38,948 bases of DNA, from contig CADDYX010000005.1 in assembly GCA_902810735.1 (NCBI GenBank), positions 1-38,948 on the forward strand, written 5' to 3'. A program made the translations under genes and the position numbers. This document shows positions 8,204 to 17,101 of this stretch, one piece after another. Under the pieces are notes generated by a model. That model was not told where the DNA came from and ran no database searches. It saw only the letters and a program-made list of their open reading frames with translations. The first letter of the stretch is position 1, and each line of letters starts with the position of its first letter. The DNA is from Verrucomicrobiota bacterium. Its GTDB lineage: Bacteria; Verrucomicrobiota; Verrucomicrobiia; Chthoniobacterales; UBA10450.

Positions 8204-9910
8204 GTGCAGAATCCACACGAAAAAATCGAGCGCTCGCTGCTGAAGGTCATCGGCTGGACCGTGGCCGTGATCCTGGTGCTCACGTTTGGCGGCATTTTTG
8301 GCTACCGCGCATTTTCTTCCTGGCAGCAACGCCGTCTCGTCGCGCAGGGAAACGCATTCGTGCAGCAGAACGATCTCAAGCGGGCGAACCTGAACGGCCG
8401 CCGGATTGTGCAGCTCAATCCTGAAAATCCGGATGGCTACCGCATCCTAGCCCGCGTCGCGGAAAAAACGGGCTCGCCCTCGGCGATCGATTTGCGGCGG
8501 CACGTGATGGAGATCGGTCGCGCGACCGACGAAGACCTTATCCTGCTGGCGCGTGACGCGACGCGATTTGACGATCCATCTACCGCCGAGAGTGCGATCA
8601 GTAAGCTTTCACCCGCAGCACATAACCGGGCGGATTTCCATGCATTGCTGGCAGAGATCGCCTACGCGCGACGCGACGGCAACGAAATGGAGCGCGAGCT
8701 CTCGGAAGCGCTGCGACTCGATCCGGCCAACAAAGATTACACCGTGCGGCTGGCGGCGTTGCAACTGAACGCGAGCGATTTCGAAATGAGCGAGCGCGGG
8801 CGCCAGACGTTGCTCGAGCTGCAGAAGGATCCCGAGACGCGCCGCGAGGCGACACGGCATCTGGCTGAAAACGCGATTCGGCGGAAGGATTTCACCACCG
8901 GCGCGAAATTCGCGAAGCAGCTCGACAGTTTCCCTGAGCGCACCTTCAGCGACCGGTTGCTTCTCCTGAGCGCGCTAAAAGGCGTCGACGACCCGGGTTA
9001 TGCGCAGCTGCTGCAGGACTTGGAGACGTCAGCGTTACAGGATCCGGAATCGATGGCTGCGCTCATCACCTGGATGAATGGCAACGCCATGTCGCAGCAT
9101 GCGATTGCCTGGAGCGCGAAGCTTCCGCCGCAGGCCATCAACGACAAACTGGTCGCGATCGCATTGTCGGACTCGTATATCGCCGCGCAAGACTGGGCCG
9201 GCCTGCAGCGCCTCACCAAAACCGGGAACTGGGGCAACGTCGATTTCCTGCGTAGCGCGCTCGCTGCGCGAGCTCTCCGGGAACTCGGCAATCAGCCCGA
9301 TTCCACCGCAAAATGGGCCGAGGCGGTAAACAAGGTCAGCGGCAACACGCGCCACACGCTGCTGCTCGCCGACACCGTCGGGAAATGGAATTGGCGCAAG
9401 GAAGCCATCGATCTGCTGTGGCTCGCGGCGGATGATCCGCTCAAAGGCGACGAAGCGTTGCAGACGCTCTACGCGTATTTCGCGAAGAACGGCGACACGC
9501 AAAATTTGTATCGCGTGCTTCTGCATCGCAACGCGCGGCATCCCGAAGACGCCAATGTCAAAAACAATCTCGCCGCGCTCTCGCTGCTGTTGAACATGAA
9601 TCGCGAACGCGGGTGGCAGCTCGCGCAGGAAGTTTACCAGCAGGACCCGCATAATGCCGCGTACGCGTCGACTTACGCATTCGCGCTTTACACCAAAGGT
9701 GAAAACAAAAAGGCGCTTCAGGCGATGGAGACGTTAACCGATCAGCAGCGGCGCCAGCCGGAAATCGCGGCGTACTACGGCATCATTCTTGCGGCAAATG
9801 GTGACAATGCACGCGCCGCGGAATTTCTCGATCTCGCGCAATCGGCGACGCTGTTGCCCGAAGAGAAAGAGCTCGTCCAGCGAGCCCGGCGGTCGATCGC
9901 GCAGGGCTGA
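8204..9910 (+). CDS. membrane-anchored TPR repeat protein
   Basis: This encodes 568 residues starting at a GTG (8204). A single membrane segment lies at about 16-36 (VIGWTVAVILVLTFGGIFGY), followed by a long all-helical region. TPR-like units are visible, for example around ALRLDPANKDYTVRLAALQL and YQQDPHNAAYASTYAFALY. The protein ends in a helical tail. Such proteins act as protein-protein scaffolds; long TPR proteins are regular members of exosortase/EPS gene sets (the PrsT group), but I cannot place it in a named family. It is divergent from the exosortase gene with 134 bases between the two starts, which suggests a shared control region. No Shine-Dalgarno motif precedes the GTG and no ATG nearby fits better. 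The intergenic end at 9911-10009 has only weak hairpins. Confidence 0.82.
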   Translation: MQNPHEKIERSLLKVIGWTVAVILVLTFGGIFGYRAFSSWQQRRLVAQGNAFVQQNDLKRANLNGRRIVQLNPENPDGYRILARVAEKTGSPSAIDLRRHVMEIGRATDEDLILLARDATRFDDPSTAESAISKLSPAAHNRADFHALLAEIAYARRDGNEMERELSEALRLDPANKDYTVRLAALQLNASDFEMSERGRQTLLELQKDPETRREATRHLAENAIRRKDFTTGAKFAKQLDSFPERTFSDRLLLLSALKGVDDPGYAQLLQDLETSALQDPESMAALITWMNGNAMSQHAIAWSAKLPPQAINDKLVAIALSDSYIAAQDWAGLQRLTKTGNWGNVDFLRSALAARALRELGNQPDSTAKWAEAVNKVSGNTRHTLLLADTVGKWNWRKEAIDLLWLAADDPLKGDEALQTLYAYFAKNGDTQNLYRVLLHRNARHPEDANVKNNLAALSLLLNMNRERGWQLAQEVYQQDPHNAAYASTYAFALYTKGENKKALQAMETLTDQQRRQPEIAAYYGIILAANGDNARAAEFLDLAQSATLLPEEKELVQRARRSIAQG

Positions 9911-9979
9911 TTTCTGCCGCCGATCTACGCGCGGAAGTTGCGGCGGAACCGATTACTTTTTTAGACGCGTTCATACGGC

Positions 9980-10000
9980 GCGCGCCGCTCTTAGGCGCGC
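9980..10000 (+). promoter_or_regulatory. perfect 7-bp hairpin directly upstream of a start codon
   Basis: GCGCGCC (9980-9986) and GGCGCGC (9994-10000) form a perfect stem with a seven-base loop. It ends nine bases before the ATG at 10010 of the double-psi-barrel-like gene, where a ribosome-binding site would lie. It could reduce initiation of that gene or be a remnant 3' structure of the TPR gene. There is no T run directly behind it. A T6 run at 9957-9962 follows another weak 6-bp stem (9917-9922 with 9941-9946). Confidence 0.3.
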
Positions 10001-10009
10001 TTGTCACGA

Positions 10010-10873
10010 ATGAAACCCGGGACGATCACACACACCATCGCGGTCTTGCTTTCATCGCTCTCCGCGCTGTTTACACACAGCGCGCCGGCTGCGTTGACGG
10101 ACGTGAACACGAAGGTGACGAAGAAGTCCGGAGAGAAGGAGCGCGGCAACCTGCTCACGATCGATCCGTACGCCTTTGCGCCGCAATCCGATCCGCCGAA
10201 ACCGGCAGCGGCGGCGGAGCGTTTCCCGTGGAAGAAAGAAATCGTGACGACGGTATTCTGGATCGGCGAGAAGCCGACCGCGAACAACCCGGTCCCGAAC
10301 AAATCAAGCTCGTGGGACAAGACGTGGACGCAGAGCTACGGAGGATTCGATAATCCCGACCCGGCGACGCGGAGCAATTTTATCCCGGTCAAATTCACGC
10401 CGAAACAAAATCCGTTCTATTGTGCGCTGCCTTACAACGACAAGGCAAAGGAGGGCCACCGGCCGGAAGCGCCGAGCGTGGTGCCGTGGTTCAAACAGGC
10501 GTATCAAGGGCCGGCCGTCTCGGTATGCAAAGGGCGCTGGGTTGCGATCCGCAAAGGCGACCGCGTCGCGTACGCGCAGTGGGAAGATGCCGGGCCATTC
10601 CGCACCGATCACTGGCAGTATGTCTTTGGAAACGAGCGGCCGAAGCCGAACCTGAACAAAGGCGCGGGCCTCGATGTTTCACCGGCAGTGCGCGATTACC
10701 TCGGGATGAAAGACACCGATGTGACCGACTGGAAGTTCGTCGAATTCAGCGAAGTGCCTCGCGGTCCATGGGCGCGGCTCGGCGATAACAACACGTTCGT
10801 GCAGAACAAGCGCAAAGCCTCCACCGCGTTGGTGGAAGGCGCGAAGCCGGGCGGCATCACGATCGTTCCGTAG
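10010..10873 (+). CDS. exported protein with double-psi beta-barrel-like region
   Basis: This encodes 287 residues. The N-terminus (about 1-28, TIAVLLSSLSALFTHSAPAA) looks like a signal peptide, so the protein is probably periplasmic or secreted. The central and C-terminal part (about 78-255) shows FYCALPYND, KGRWVAIRKGDRVAYAQWED, GPFRTDHWQYVFG, GAGLDVSPAVRDYLG and VEFSEVPRGPW. The G-[AL]-D-[VL]-S-P motif and the paired beta strands resemble RlpA/expansin-type double-psi barrels, some of which bind or cut cell-wall glycans. Two cysteines (138 and 173) could form a disulfide. The catalytic Asp of known RlpA or EG45 enzymes cannot be assigned with confidence. The ATG at 10010 is preferred over the upstream in-frame TTG at 10001. 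It is convergent with the histidine kinase, with 11 bases between stops. Confidence 0.7.
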   Translation: MKPGTITHTIAVLLSSLSALFTHSAPAALTDVNTKVTKKSGEKERGNLLTIDPYAFAPQSDPPKPAAAAERFPWKKEIVTTVFWIGEKPTANNPVPNKSSSWDKTWTQSYGGFDNPDPATRSNFIPVKFTPKQNPFYCALPYNDKAKEGHRPEAPSVVPWFKQAYQGPAVSVCKGRWVAIRKGDRVAYAQWEDAGPFRTDHWQYVFGNERPKPNLNKGAGLDVSPAVRDYLGMKDTDVTDWKFVEFSEVPRGPWARLGDNNTFVQNKRKASTALVEGAKPGGITIVP

Positions 10874-10884
10874 CAACTGCGGCG

Positions 10885-12429
10885 CTAAAACAGCTGCGGG
10901 TGTTCCTCTTCCGGCTGCGGAGGCCCGATCAACGAGCGGATCTTTGCGACGAGGTCGCGAAAATCGTACGGCTTCTGGATCGTATCGATCACACCGGCGG
11001 CGATGATTTCGGAGCGTATCGCCGGTTCGATGTAGCCACTCGCGACGATCGCGCGCACGGCCGGTCGCGTTTCCTTCATTTTCAAAAACACCGCGCGGCC
11101 GTCGAGCTTCGGCAGACCGAGATCACAGACCACCAGGCCGATTTCGTCGCGATGCCGCTCGAAGATTTCCACCGCTTCGATGCCGTCGCTCGCCGTCAAC
11201 ACGCGATAGCCTTCCGCCTCGAGGAATGTCACACCGAGCTCGCGCAACATTTCTTCATCTTCGACGAGTAAAATCAGCTGCGGCGCGCGCGTTGAAGCGC
11301 CGGCGCCGGTCTCGGGTGCCGCAATGCCGCCGGCGGCAGTGCGATCCAGCGGCAGGTAGAGCGTGAAAGTTGAGCCGGCCCCGGGCTCGCTCTCAACGTC
11401 GACAAAGCCGCGGTGGTGATTCACGACGCCGTAAACGACAGCGAGACCGAGCCCGGTGCCTTTGCCCCGTTCCTTCGTCGTAAAAAACGGCTCGAAAATG
11501 TGCGCTTTGACCTCGCGCGACATTCCGCCTCCGCTGTCGTGGATGCGGATGGCTGCATAATCCTTCGGCTCACTGCCGGTAAAATGTTGCGACACCTCGG
11601 CGGCGGGAGCGACCCGCGTCGCGATTGAGATGCTGCCACCGCCTGGCATGGCGTCGCGCGCATTGACGCACAGGTTCAGCAGCACCTGCTGGATTTGGCT
11701 GCGATCGCCCAAGAGCTCCGGCAGGTTCGGATGGAGCGCGAATTCGAAACTAATCGTCTTCGGCAGGGTCGCCTGCAGCATGCCGGCGGTCTCGAGCAGA
11801 AGCGCGTTCAGATCGAACGGCGTAAATTGCGGCTCGGTTTGCTGTGCCGCGGTGAGCAGTTGCTGAACGAGCGTGGCACCGCGTCCGACTGCCTCCTTCA
11901 ACGCCGTTACCGCTTTCGGGAGTTCTTCCGGCCGCGAAGTGGCGAGCTCTAGCCGGTTCGCGCAGCCGAGAATGATGGCGAGGATGTTGTTGAAATCGTG
12001 CGCAATTCCGCCCGCCAGCGTGCCGAGGCTTTCCATTTTCTGGCCCTGGACCAGTTGTTCCTCGAGGCGCTTGCGTTTTGTGTCGTTAAAAAAATACGCG
12101 TGCAGCTCCGTCAGCTCGTTTTCCGAGGTAAAAACTCCGACGATCCGCGCGACGACATACACGCGTTCCCCATCCGGCCGCTGCATCTCGAGCTCGTGCC
12201 GGTCGAGCGTCCGCTGCTCGCGAATGTGCTCCAGGAGTTCGGCCCCGTCTTTGCGGCTCCGCAGCAGCGAAAGAATGTTGGTCGCCCGCGCTTCGTCTGT
12301 AGACGCGAACCCAAACATATCGGCGAACGCTCGGTTGCAGGTCACGATTTCGCCGGTCGGACGCGTGACCACGTTCCCGGTTAACCCTTCGGCGGCTGGC
12401 GGCGACGCGACGGAGGCGCTGTTTTCCAT
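10885..12429 (-). CDS. soluble hybrid histidine kinase (PAS-HisKA-HATPase-REC)
   Basis: This encodes 514 residues without membrane segments. A PAS-like sensor covers about 15-120 ([16 protein letters not shown]). The dimerisation domain has the phospho-acceptor His144 in [10 protein letters not shown], the class typical of NtrB-like or hybrid kinases. The ATPase domain has the N box around [10 protein letters not shown] (Asn252/Asn256), the G1 box DSGGGM and [15 protein letters not shown]-terminal receiver domain (about 384-502) has the phospho-acceptor Asp436 in VVCDLGLPK and Lys486 in IQKPY. No DNA-binding output domain is present and no response regulator gene is nearby, so the phosphorelay partner is unknown. 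The ATG at 12429 lies three bases after the stop of the upstream small membrane protein, so the two genes are coupled. The signal is not inferable; cytosolic sensing is likely. Confidence 0.94.
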   Translation of the reverse strand: MENSASVASPPAAEGLTGNVVTRPTGEIVTCNRAFADMFGFASTDEARATNILSLLRSRKDGAELLEHIREQRTLDRHELEMQRPDGERVYVVARIVGVFTSENELTELHAYFFNDTKRKRLEEQLVQGQKMESLGTLAGGIAHDFNNILAIILGCANRLELATSRPEELPKAVTALKEAVGRGATLVQQLLTAAQQTEPQFTPFDLNALLLETAGMLQATLPKTISFEFALHPNLPELLGDRSQIQQVLLNLCVNARDAMPGGGSISIATRVAPAAEVSQHFTGSEPKDYAAIRIHDSGGGMSREVKAHIFEPFFTTKERGKGTGLGLAVVYGVVNHHRGFVDVESEPGAGSTFTLYLPLDRTAAGGIAAPETGAGASTRAPQLILLVEDEEMLRELGVTFLEAEGYRVLTASDGIEAVEIFERHRDEIGLVVCDLGLPKLDGRAVFLKMKETRPAVRAIVASGYIEPAIRSEIIAAGVIDTIQKPYDFRDLVAKIRSLIGPPQPEEEHPQLF

Positions 12430-12432
12430 TGA

Positions 12433-12693
12433 CTAGGGCGTGGCCGCCGCGCTGGGCGTGTTTTCCTGCTGCGCGCGCGGTGCCGGCGAGTTTGAAAGCA
12501 GGTAGAAGTAACCGACTATCGCGCCGGCGATGACAAGAAAGAGAAACAGAAAGGCGATCGCACGCGCGGTGCTTCGACGGCTGCTGGCCTGCTGCCACGC
12601 CGCGCGTTTTGCCATCAGCTCGATCTCGAGCAAACGCGCGAGCTTCTCCGGGTCGGTTTCCGACGGTTCGAACTTGCCGCCACGGTCGTCCAT
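12433..12693 (-). CDS. small single-pass membrane protein
   Basis: This encodes 86 residues. A charged, helical N-terminal part (about 1-43, with PEKLARLLEIELMAKRAAW) precedes one strong membrane segment (about 46-67, AIAFLFLFLVIAGAIVGYF). A short Pro/Ala-rich tail follows. The ATG at 12693 precedes the hybrid histidine kinase gene, whose start is three bases past this stop, so they are probably one transcript. It might recruit the soluble kinase to the membrane, but that is only suggested by gene order. The divergent CPBP gene starts 42 bases away. I do not recognise a family. Confidence 0.72.
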   Translation of the reverse strand: MDDRGGKFEPSETDPEKLARLLEIELMAKRAAWQQASSRRSTARAIAFLFLFLVIAGAIVGYFYLLSNSPAPRAQQENTPSAAATP

Positions 12694-12734
12694 CGCTCAG
12701 AAGCTATCGTAGCCGTTTGCGCCAAACACCCAAA

Positions 12735-13415
12735 ATGGATTCTGCTGCTGGACGAAAACTTCGCGCCTACGCCGGGCCGATGATCGCCTTTGTTCTGCTG
12801 CTCGCGCTCGGCGGCATTTTGAAACATCGCGGCGCGGGGGTCTGGCTGCGTGCTCCGGAATACTGGATTTACCCGCTGCAGACGCTCGTTTGCGCCGCGC
12901 TGCTGTGGGTCTGGCGCGGCGAGTACGACCTCTCGCTTCCACGGCGTCCGCTTTTCGCGACCTCTGTCGCTATTCTCGTCTTCGTGATCTGGATTGCGCC
13001 GCAGGCGTTTTTCGGATTCGCGCCACGCGTAGACGGGTTCAATCCGCTCGTTTTCGGAGGCGAGCCGGTGCTGTTTTGGTTCGAACTGATTTTTCGCTTC
13101 GCACGCCTCGTCGCGGTGGTGCCGCTTGTGGAAGAGATCTTCTGGCGCGGCTTTCTCCTGCGTTATCTCATTGACGAGAACTTCGCGCGCGTGCCGGTTG
13201 GCGCTTTCAGCTGGTTTTCGTTCGCCGCCGTGACGCTCGCGTTCATGTTCACGCACGCGATGCCCGACTGGCCGGCAGCGCTCGTTTGTGGCGCGGTTTA
13301 CAACCTGGTCGCGTATCGGACGAGGAGCCTTGCGTCATGCGTCATGGCCCACGCGATCACAAATTTGCTGCTTGGCATCTGGATCACTCACACCCGGCAG
13401 TGGGGATTCTGGTGA
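12735..13415 (+). CDS. CPBP-family intramembrane protease (CAAX-protease-like)
   Basis: This encodes 226 residues with about six hydrophobic segments. The CPBP/ABI (type II CAAX prenyl endopeptidase) motifs are present: Glu133-Glu134 with Arg138 in VEEIFWRGFLLR, His174 in FTHAMPDW, and His206 with Asn210 in MAHAITNLLLG. The RVDGFNP stretch (98-104) and short length recall the exosortase-associated group labelled CAAX prenyl protease-related protein (TIGR03008). That fits the exosortase 4.7 kb away, but I assign the subgroup from memory only. The frame is open back to 12609, but that would overlap the divergent small membrane gene and lacks family similarity, so the ATG at 12735 (MDSAAGRK) is chosen. 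Substrate unknown. Confidence 0.85.
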   Translation: MDSAAGRKLRAYAGPMIAFVLLLALGGILKHRGAGVWLRAPEYWIYPLQTLVCAALLWVWRGEYDLSLPRRPLFATSVAILVFVIWIAPQAFFGFAPRVDGFNPLVFGGEPVLFWFELIFRFARLVAVVPLVEEIFWRGFLLRYLIDENFARVPVGAFSWFSFAAVTLAFMFTHAMPDWPAALVCGAVYNLVAYRTRSLASCVMAHAITNLLLGIWITHTRQWGFW

Positions 13416-13469
13416 ACGCAGCGGCGCGCGAGCGTTGGTGGCACCGCTCCTGCTTCGTACTGCCGCGCA

Positions 13470-13637
13470 ATGATGCAGGCAACATTCTTTCAGAAGGTAA
13501 TTATCTGCATGATCGCCGGGTTCCTCGCCGCCTCCCTTGTCGAGTGGGGAAAAATGTTCGTCACTGGCGCCGATGACGCACTGAACAAGGGCTACAAGAG
13601 CACTGTTCCGGCCGATCTGCTGCAACGCCGCCGGTAG
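13470..13637 (+). CDS. possible small membrane peptide (55 aa)
   Basis: An ATG-ATG start at 13470 opens 55 codons to a TAG at 13637. Residues about 9-25 (KVIICMIAGFLAASLVE) form a plausible membrane segment, followed by a charged tail ending in RRR. Third codon positions are mostly G or C, like real genes here. It fills the 276-base gap between the CPBP protease and nadE, on the same strand. There is no clear Shine-Dalgarno motif and no known family, so it may be spurious. Confidence 0.42.
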   Translation: MMQATFFQKVIICMIAGFLAASLVEWGKMFVTGADDALNKGYKSTVPADLLQRRR

Positions 13638-13691
13638 TTCGCTGCCGAAGGCGTTTGCCGCCGTCGCGCCCGCACATAATCTGCGGAGGCG

Positions 13692-15323
13692 ATGAAAATC
13701 GGTTTTGCGCAGATTAACCCGACAGTCGGTGATCTGACGGGCAACTTCGACAAAATCGCGGCTGCTTATGATCGTCTGGCGGCGGCTGGCGCCGAACTGG
13801 TAATCACGCCAGAGCTCGCGCTTACCGGTTATCCGCCACAGGACCTCGTGTTTAAGTCGCGGTTCGTTCCGCAGAATCTCGAGCTGCTCGACCGCTTGCA
13901 CGAACGAGTCGGAGACGCGGCGCTGCTCGTCGGTTTCGTCGACCGAAACACGGGCCGCGGGAAGCCGTTCCACAACGCGGCCGCCCTGCTCCAACGCGGC
14001 GCGGCGGTGCAGAAAAAGCACAAAACGCTGCTGCCGACCTACGACGTGTTCGATGAAGACCGTTACTTCGAACCGGACTGTGATCCGCATCCCCTGGAAT
14101 TCCGTGGCCGCAAGCTCGGCGTGACGATCTGCGAAGATATTTGGACGGAACACTACCTGCCGCGGCCGTTTTACAACGCCGACCCGGTGCAGGCACTCGT
14201 CGAACAAGGCGCGGAGCTGATTGTAAACCTGAGCGCATCGCCATTCAGCCTCGGCAAGCCCGGTGTGCGCCGCGAAATGCTCCGTTCGCTCGCGAAAACC
14301 CACCGCCGCGCGATCTGCTACTGCAACGCGGTCGGCGGGAACGACCAGCTGATATTCGACGGAAACTCGCTTGCGGTGAATGCAGCCGGTGACCTCATCG
14401 CGCAGCTCGCCGGATTCAGCGAAGCCGAAGCGGTCGTCGAGACTTGCTCGACAGCCGGCATTCGATATGCCGCTGACGACTCGATCGCGGAGCTGTTTGC
14501 GGCGCTATCGCTCGGCGTTCGCGATTATCTTTACAAGTGTAACTTCAAGTCCGCCGTGCTCGGTTTGAGCGGCGGAATCGACTCCGCGGTCGTCGCAGCG
14601 ATCGCGGTCGATGCTCTCGGTGCCGAAAACGTGCTCGGCGCGTCGATGCCGAGTCCGTACTCGTCGCGCGGCAGTATCGACGATGCGCTGGCGCTGGCGC
14701 GAAATCTCGGGATCAAATGTCTCGAAATTCCGATCGGCGCCGCGTTCGAAACGTTCAAGGCGCAATTCCAAAATATCTTCGCCGGTCTGCCGGAGGATAC
14801 CACCGAGGAGAACATGCAATCGCGATTGCGCGGCATGGTGCTGATGGCGCTCTCGAACAAATTCGGGCATCTCCTCCTCACGACCGGAAACAAGAGCGAG
14901 CTGGCGGTTGGTTACTGTACGATCTACGGCGACATGGCCGGCGGGCTGGCGGTGATCAGCGACGTGCCGAAGACGCTGGTCTATCAGCTGGCGCGCTGGA
15001 TCAACCGCGAGCGCGAGATCATTCCGCGAGCGACGATCGATAAACCGCCGAGCGCGGAGTTAAAGCCCGATCAAAAAGATCAGGATACGCTGCCGCCGTA
15101 CGACGTGCTCGACGAGATTCTGCGGCTTTATGTCGAGGAGAACCTGAGCGCGCGCGAAATCGCGGAGCAGGGGTTCGAGGAGAAAACCGTGCGCTGGGTG
15201 CAACGCCGCGTCGATTTGAACGAATACAAACGCGAGCAGGCTGCGCCGGGCATCAAAGTGACCAGCCGCGCGTTTGGTGTCGGCCGACGAATGCCGATCG
15301 CGCAACAGTATCGCGACGCCTAA
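13692..15323 (+). CDS. nadE: glutamine-dependent NAD+ synthetase
   Basis: This encodes 543 residues, the two-domain glutamine-hydrolysing form. It makes NAD+ from nicotinate adenine dinucleotide, ATP and glutamine in the cytoplasm. The N-terminal nitrilase-like amidase domain has the Glu-Lys-Cys triad: Glu41 (VITPELALTGYPP), Lys111 (HKTLLPTYDVFDE) and Cys147 (VTICEDIW). The C-terminal synthetase domain has the PP-loop SGGIDSA at 293-299, then TGNKSELAVGYCTIYGDMAGG and the KPPSAELKPDQKDQDTLPPY segment. The ATG at 13692 is preceded by GGAGG only two bases away, which is unusually close. The stop at 15323 is seven bases from that of the convergent exported beta-sandwich gene. Confidence 0.96.
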   Translation: MKIGFAQINPTVGDLTGNFDKIAAAYDRLAAAGAELVITPELALTGYPPQDLVFKSRFVPQNLELLDRLHERVGDAALLVGFVDRNTGRGKPFHNAAALLQRGAAVQKKHKTLLPTYDVFDEDRYFEPDCDPHPLEFRGRKLGVTICEDIWTEHYLPRPFYNADPVQALVEQGAELIVNLSASPFSLGKPGVRREMLRSLAKTHRRAICYCNAVGGNDQLIFDGNSLAVNAAGDLIAQLAGFSEAEAVVETCSTAGIRYAADDSIAELFAALSLGVRDYLYKCNFKSAVLGLSGGIDSAVVAAIAVDALGAENVLGASMPSPYSSRGSIDDALALARNLGIKCLEIPIGAAFETFKAQFQNIFAGLPEDTTEENMQSRLRGMVLMALSNKFGHLLLTTGNKSELAVGYCTIYGDMAGGLAVISDVPKTLVYQLARWINREREIIPRATIDKPPSAELKPDQKDQDTLPPYDVLDEILRLYVEENLSAREIAEQGFEEKTVRWVQRRVDLNEYKREQAAPGIKVTSRAFGVGRRMPIAQQYRDA

Positions 15324-15330
15324 CTCCGCG

Positions 15331-15915
15331 TCAGGGATTCGTAATCTCGATTTCCCAGCAACAAACGCCGAGGACCCGCGCGTCGTTGCCCTGATTGACG
15401 GATTTCGGCGACGTCGCTTTCGGCGTGTTGAGCTGCAGTTTCAAAACGCCGTTGCCTGATTTGACGACGTCGGCTGGGACGGTCGCGCGGAAATCGGCGA
15501 GCGAGCCGACTTGCCAATCCGCGATCTTGTGACCGTTCGCGAGCAGCTCGACCGGCTGCTGCGGGAACGAAGGCGGATTGATCATCGCAGACATTTTGAA
15601 TCGCACGTTCAGGGCAGAGCCGGCGGAAGAGACCGGAAACGAAAGTGTTGCGCTGTTGCCGAGCGACCAGGTGAAATTCGGTTCTGTGTCACCCCAGCCG
15701 GAGACGCGAAATTTCTCCGATCCGCCGCCCTGCCCGAAGTGGATCGTTTTGCCGACGACGTCGCGGACCGCCGCCGGCGCCGACGCTGCAGGAGGCGATT
15801 GAGCGCCGACGTGTAACGGAAGGTAAACTGCAGCGATCAGCGACGCGGCCGTCGTTTTGCCGCAGACACGAAAAATGAGATGACGCACGGAGCAACAAAT
15901 CTGGCAGCGCGCCAT
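15331..15915 (-). CDS. exported beta-sandwich-like protein, second copy
   Basis: This encodes 194 residues with a long basic, cysteine-rich N-region and a hydrophobic stretch (about 22-38) that looks like a signal peptide ending near VGAQS. The mature part is beta-rich. It is clearly homologous to the protein at 17098-17700: shared positions include HFGQGGGSEKF, SGW, FTWSLGNSATL, AMINPPSFPQQPVELL, DWQVG, RATVP, TSPKSVNQGNDARVLGV and the closing WEIEI. The pattern recalls the extracytoplasmic beta-sandwich domain attached to some membrane glycosyltransferases (I think of the DUF7024 type), possibly sugar-binding. The ATG at 15915 is chosen; a TTG two codons upstream is also open. It follows a PIG-V-like gene by 34 bases on the same strand. 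Function inferred from neighbours only. Confidence 0.75.
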   Translation of the reverse strand: MARCQICCSVRHLIFRVCGKTTAASLIAAVYLPLHVGAQSPPAASAPAAVRDVVGKTIHFGQGGGSEKFRVSGWGDTEPNFTWSLGNSATLSFPVSSAGSALNVRFKMSAMINPPSFPQQPVELLANGHKIADWQVGSLADFRATVPADVVKSGNGVLKLQLNTPKATSPKSVNQGNDARVLGVCCWEIEITNP

Positions 15916-15949
15916 TGGCAAGACAGATTTCGCTCGCGCGCCGCCGCCG

Positions 15950-17101
15950 CTACGTCATCCAGTAGCCGTTCGCGTAGAGAACAGTGCAGATTGTAAGCAG
16001 CGCGATCGAGGCCGAGAGCAGCGATTCGTAAAGCCACTCAAAGCGCGTCGTCAACAGCGCCATCACCAGGAAGAGCGGAAAGAGGACGCTCACGTTGCGA
16101 GTAATCGCTTCCAGGCTGTTGGACGAGATGTAAACGAGCAGGAAGACGGCGGCGTAAACCTGGTAGCTTGGCCGAACCCGAAACATCAACCCGACGATCC
16201 AGAGCGCGGCCGATGCGACGACGGTGCCAAAAAAAAGCCAGCGATAAAACTGCGGGTAGTGATCCCAGCCCGAGAGCGCGACTACCGGAGAAGTCAGTTT
16301 TCTACCCCACACCGCGGTGGCGTGAAAGAAGGCGAGCGGATCGTGAAAGCGCAGTTGGCCGTAGAGCATGAACAGCCCGAACCCCGCCGGCACAAGCGCG
16401 AACAACAGGATGCGCGGGTGAAACAGTTTCCGCAGGTTCAGTCGCTGGCCGTGTTCCGGCTGCAGGTACTCGACTAACAACGGTAACGCGATGAGCAGCC
16501 CAACCTGCCGCGTTGCGGAAGCGCAGCCGCCGAGCACACATGCAATCAGCCATCGTTGTTTTCGCGCCGCCAGAAATGCGCCGAGCACAAGCATCAGGAA
16601 TGTCGATTCGGTGTAAACGCTCGAGAAGAAGAACGCGACCGGACTGAACATGAGGAACAGCACGGCGCGTCGCGGGACCCGTCGGTCGTTCGAGTCGAGT
16701 TTCACCAGCTGGTAAAATAAAAGGCCCGCTGCGCAAAGGCAGGCATTGGCCGTGATCACACCAGCGAGCGGCGCATTCCGGACGATGTGATTGAGCAGTC
16801 GCACGAGCAGCGGGAAGAAGGGAAAAAACCCCATGCGCGATTGGTGTTCGGTGGAGAAATCGTAGCCGCCCCGAACGATGCTGAGGTACCAACCCGAATC
16901 CCACTGCGTCAGGACAGCCATCAGACCGCCGGGGTGCCAGAAATTGCCGCGGACGATCACCGTTTTCGAGAAAAGCATCAGCGCGAAGATCAGCAGTCGC
17001 GACGTCGCGAACATCGCGACGACCCAGAGCCACTCAACGCGCACGCGCGGCAGCGGACGCTCGCCCTGATGGGTGGCGCTGACGTCGTCGGCTGATCTCA
17101 T
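15950..17101 (-). CDS. PIG-V-like GT-C mannosyltransferase, copy 1
   Basis: This encodes 383 residues with about ten hydrophobic segments. The first extracytoplasmic loop has TQWDSGWYLSIVRGGY with the acidic residue Asp68, followed by GFFPFFPLLVR. This is the signature arrangement of PIG-V/GPI mannosyltransferase-2-like GT-C enzymes, which move a sugar (mannose in the eukaryotic family) from a polyprenyl-phosphate donor on the outer face of the membrane. Later features include SPVAFFFSSVYTESTFLML. It ends in ANGYWMT, exactly as copy 2 does. Its ATG (17101-17099) overlaps the TGA of the upstream beta-sandwich gene (ATGA), so translation is coupled. The acceptor is unknown; a surface glycan or exported protein is plausible. 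Compared with copy 2, it lacks one residue inside the WD motif loop. Confidence 0.87.
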   Translation of the reverse strand: MRSADDVSATHQGERPLPRVRVEWLWVVAMFATSRLLIFALMLFSKTVIVRGNFWHPGGLMAVLTQWDSGWYLSIVRGGYDFSTEHQSRMGFFPFFPLLVRLLNHIVRNAPLAGVITANACLCAAGLLFYQLVKLDSNDRRVPRRAVLFLMFSPVAFFFSSVYTESTFLMLVLGAFLAARKQRWLIACVLGGCASATRQVGLLIALPLLVEYLQPEHGQRLNLRKLFHPRILLFALVPAGFGLFMLYGQLRFHDPLAFFHATAVWGRKLTSPVVALSGWDHYPQFYRWLFFGTVVASAALWIVGLMFRVRPSYQVYAAVFLLVYISSNSLEAITRNVSVLFPLFLVMALLTTRFEWLYESLLSASIALLTICTVLYANGYWMT

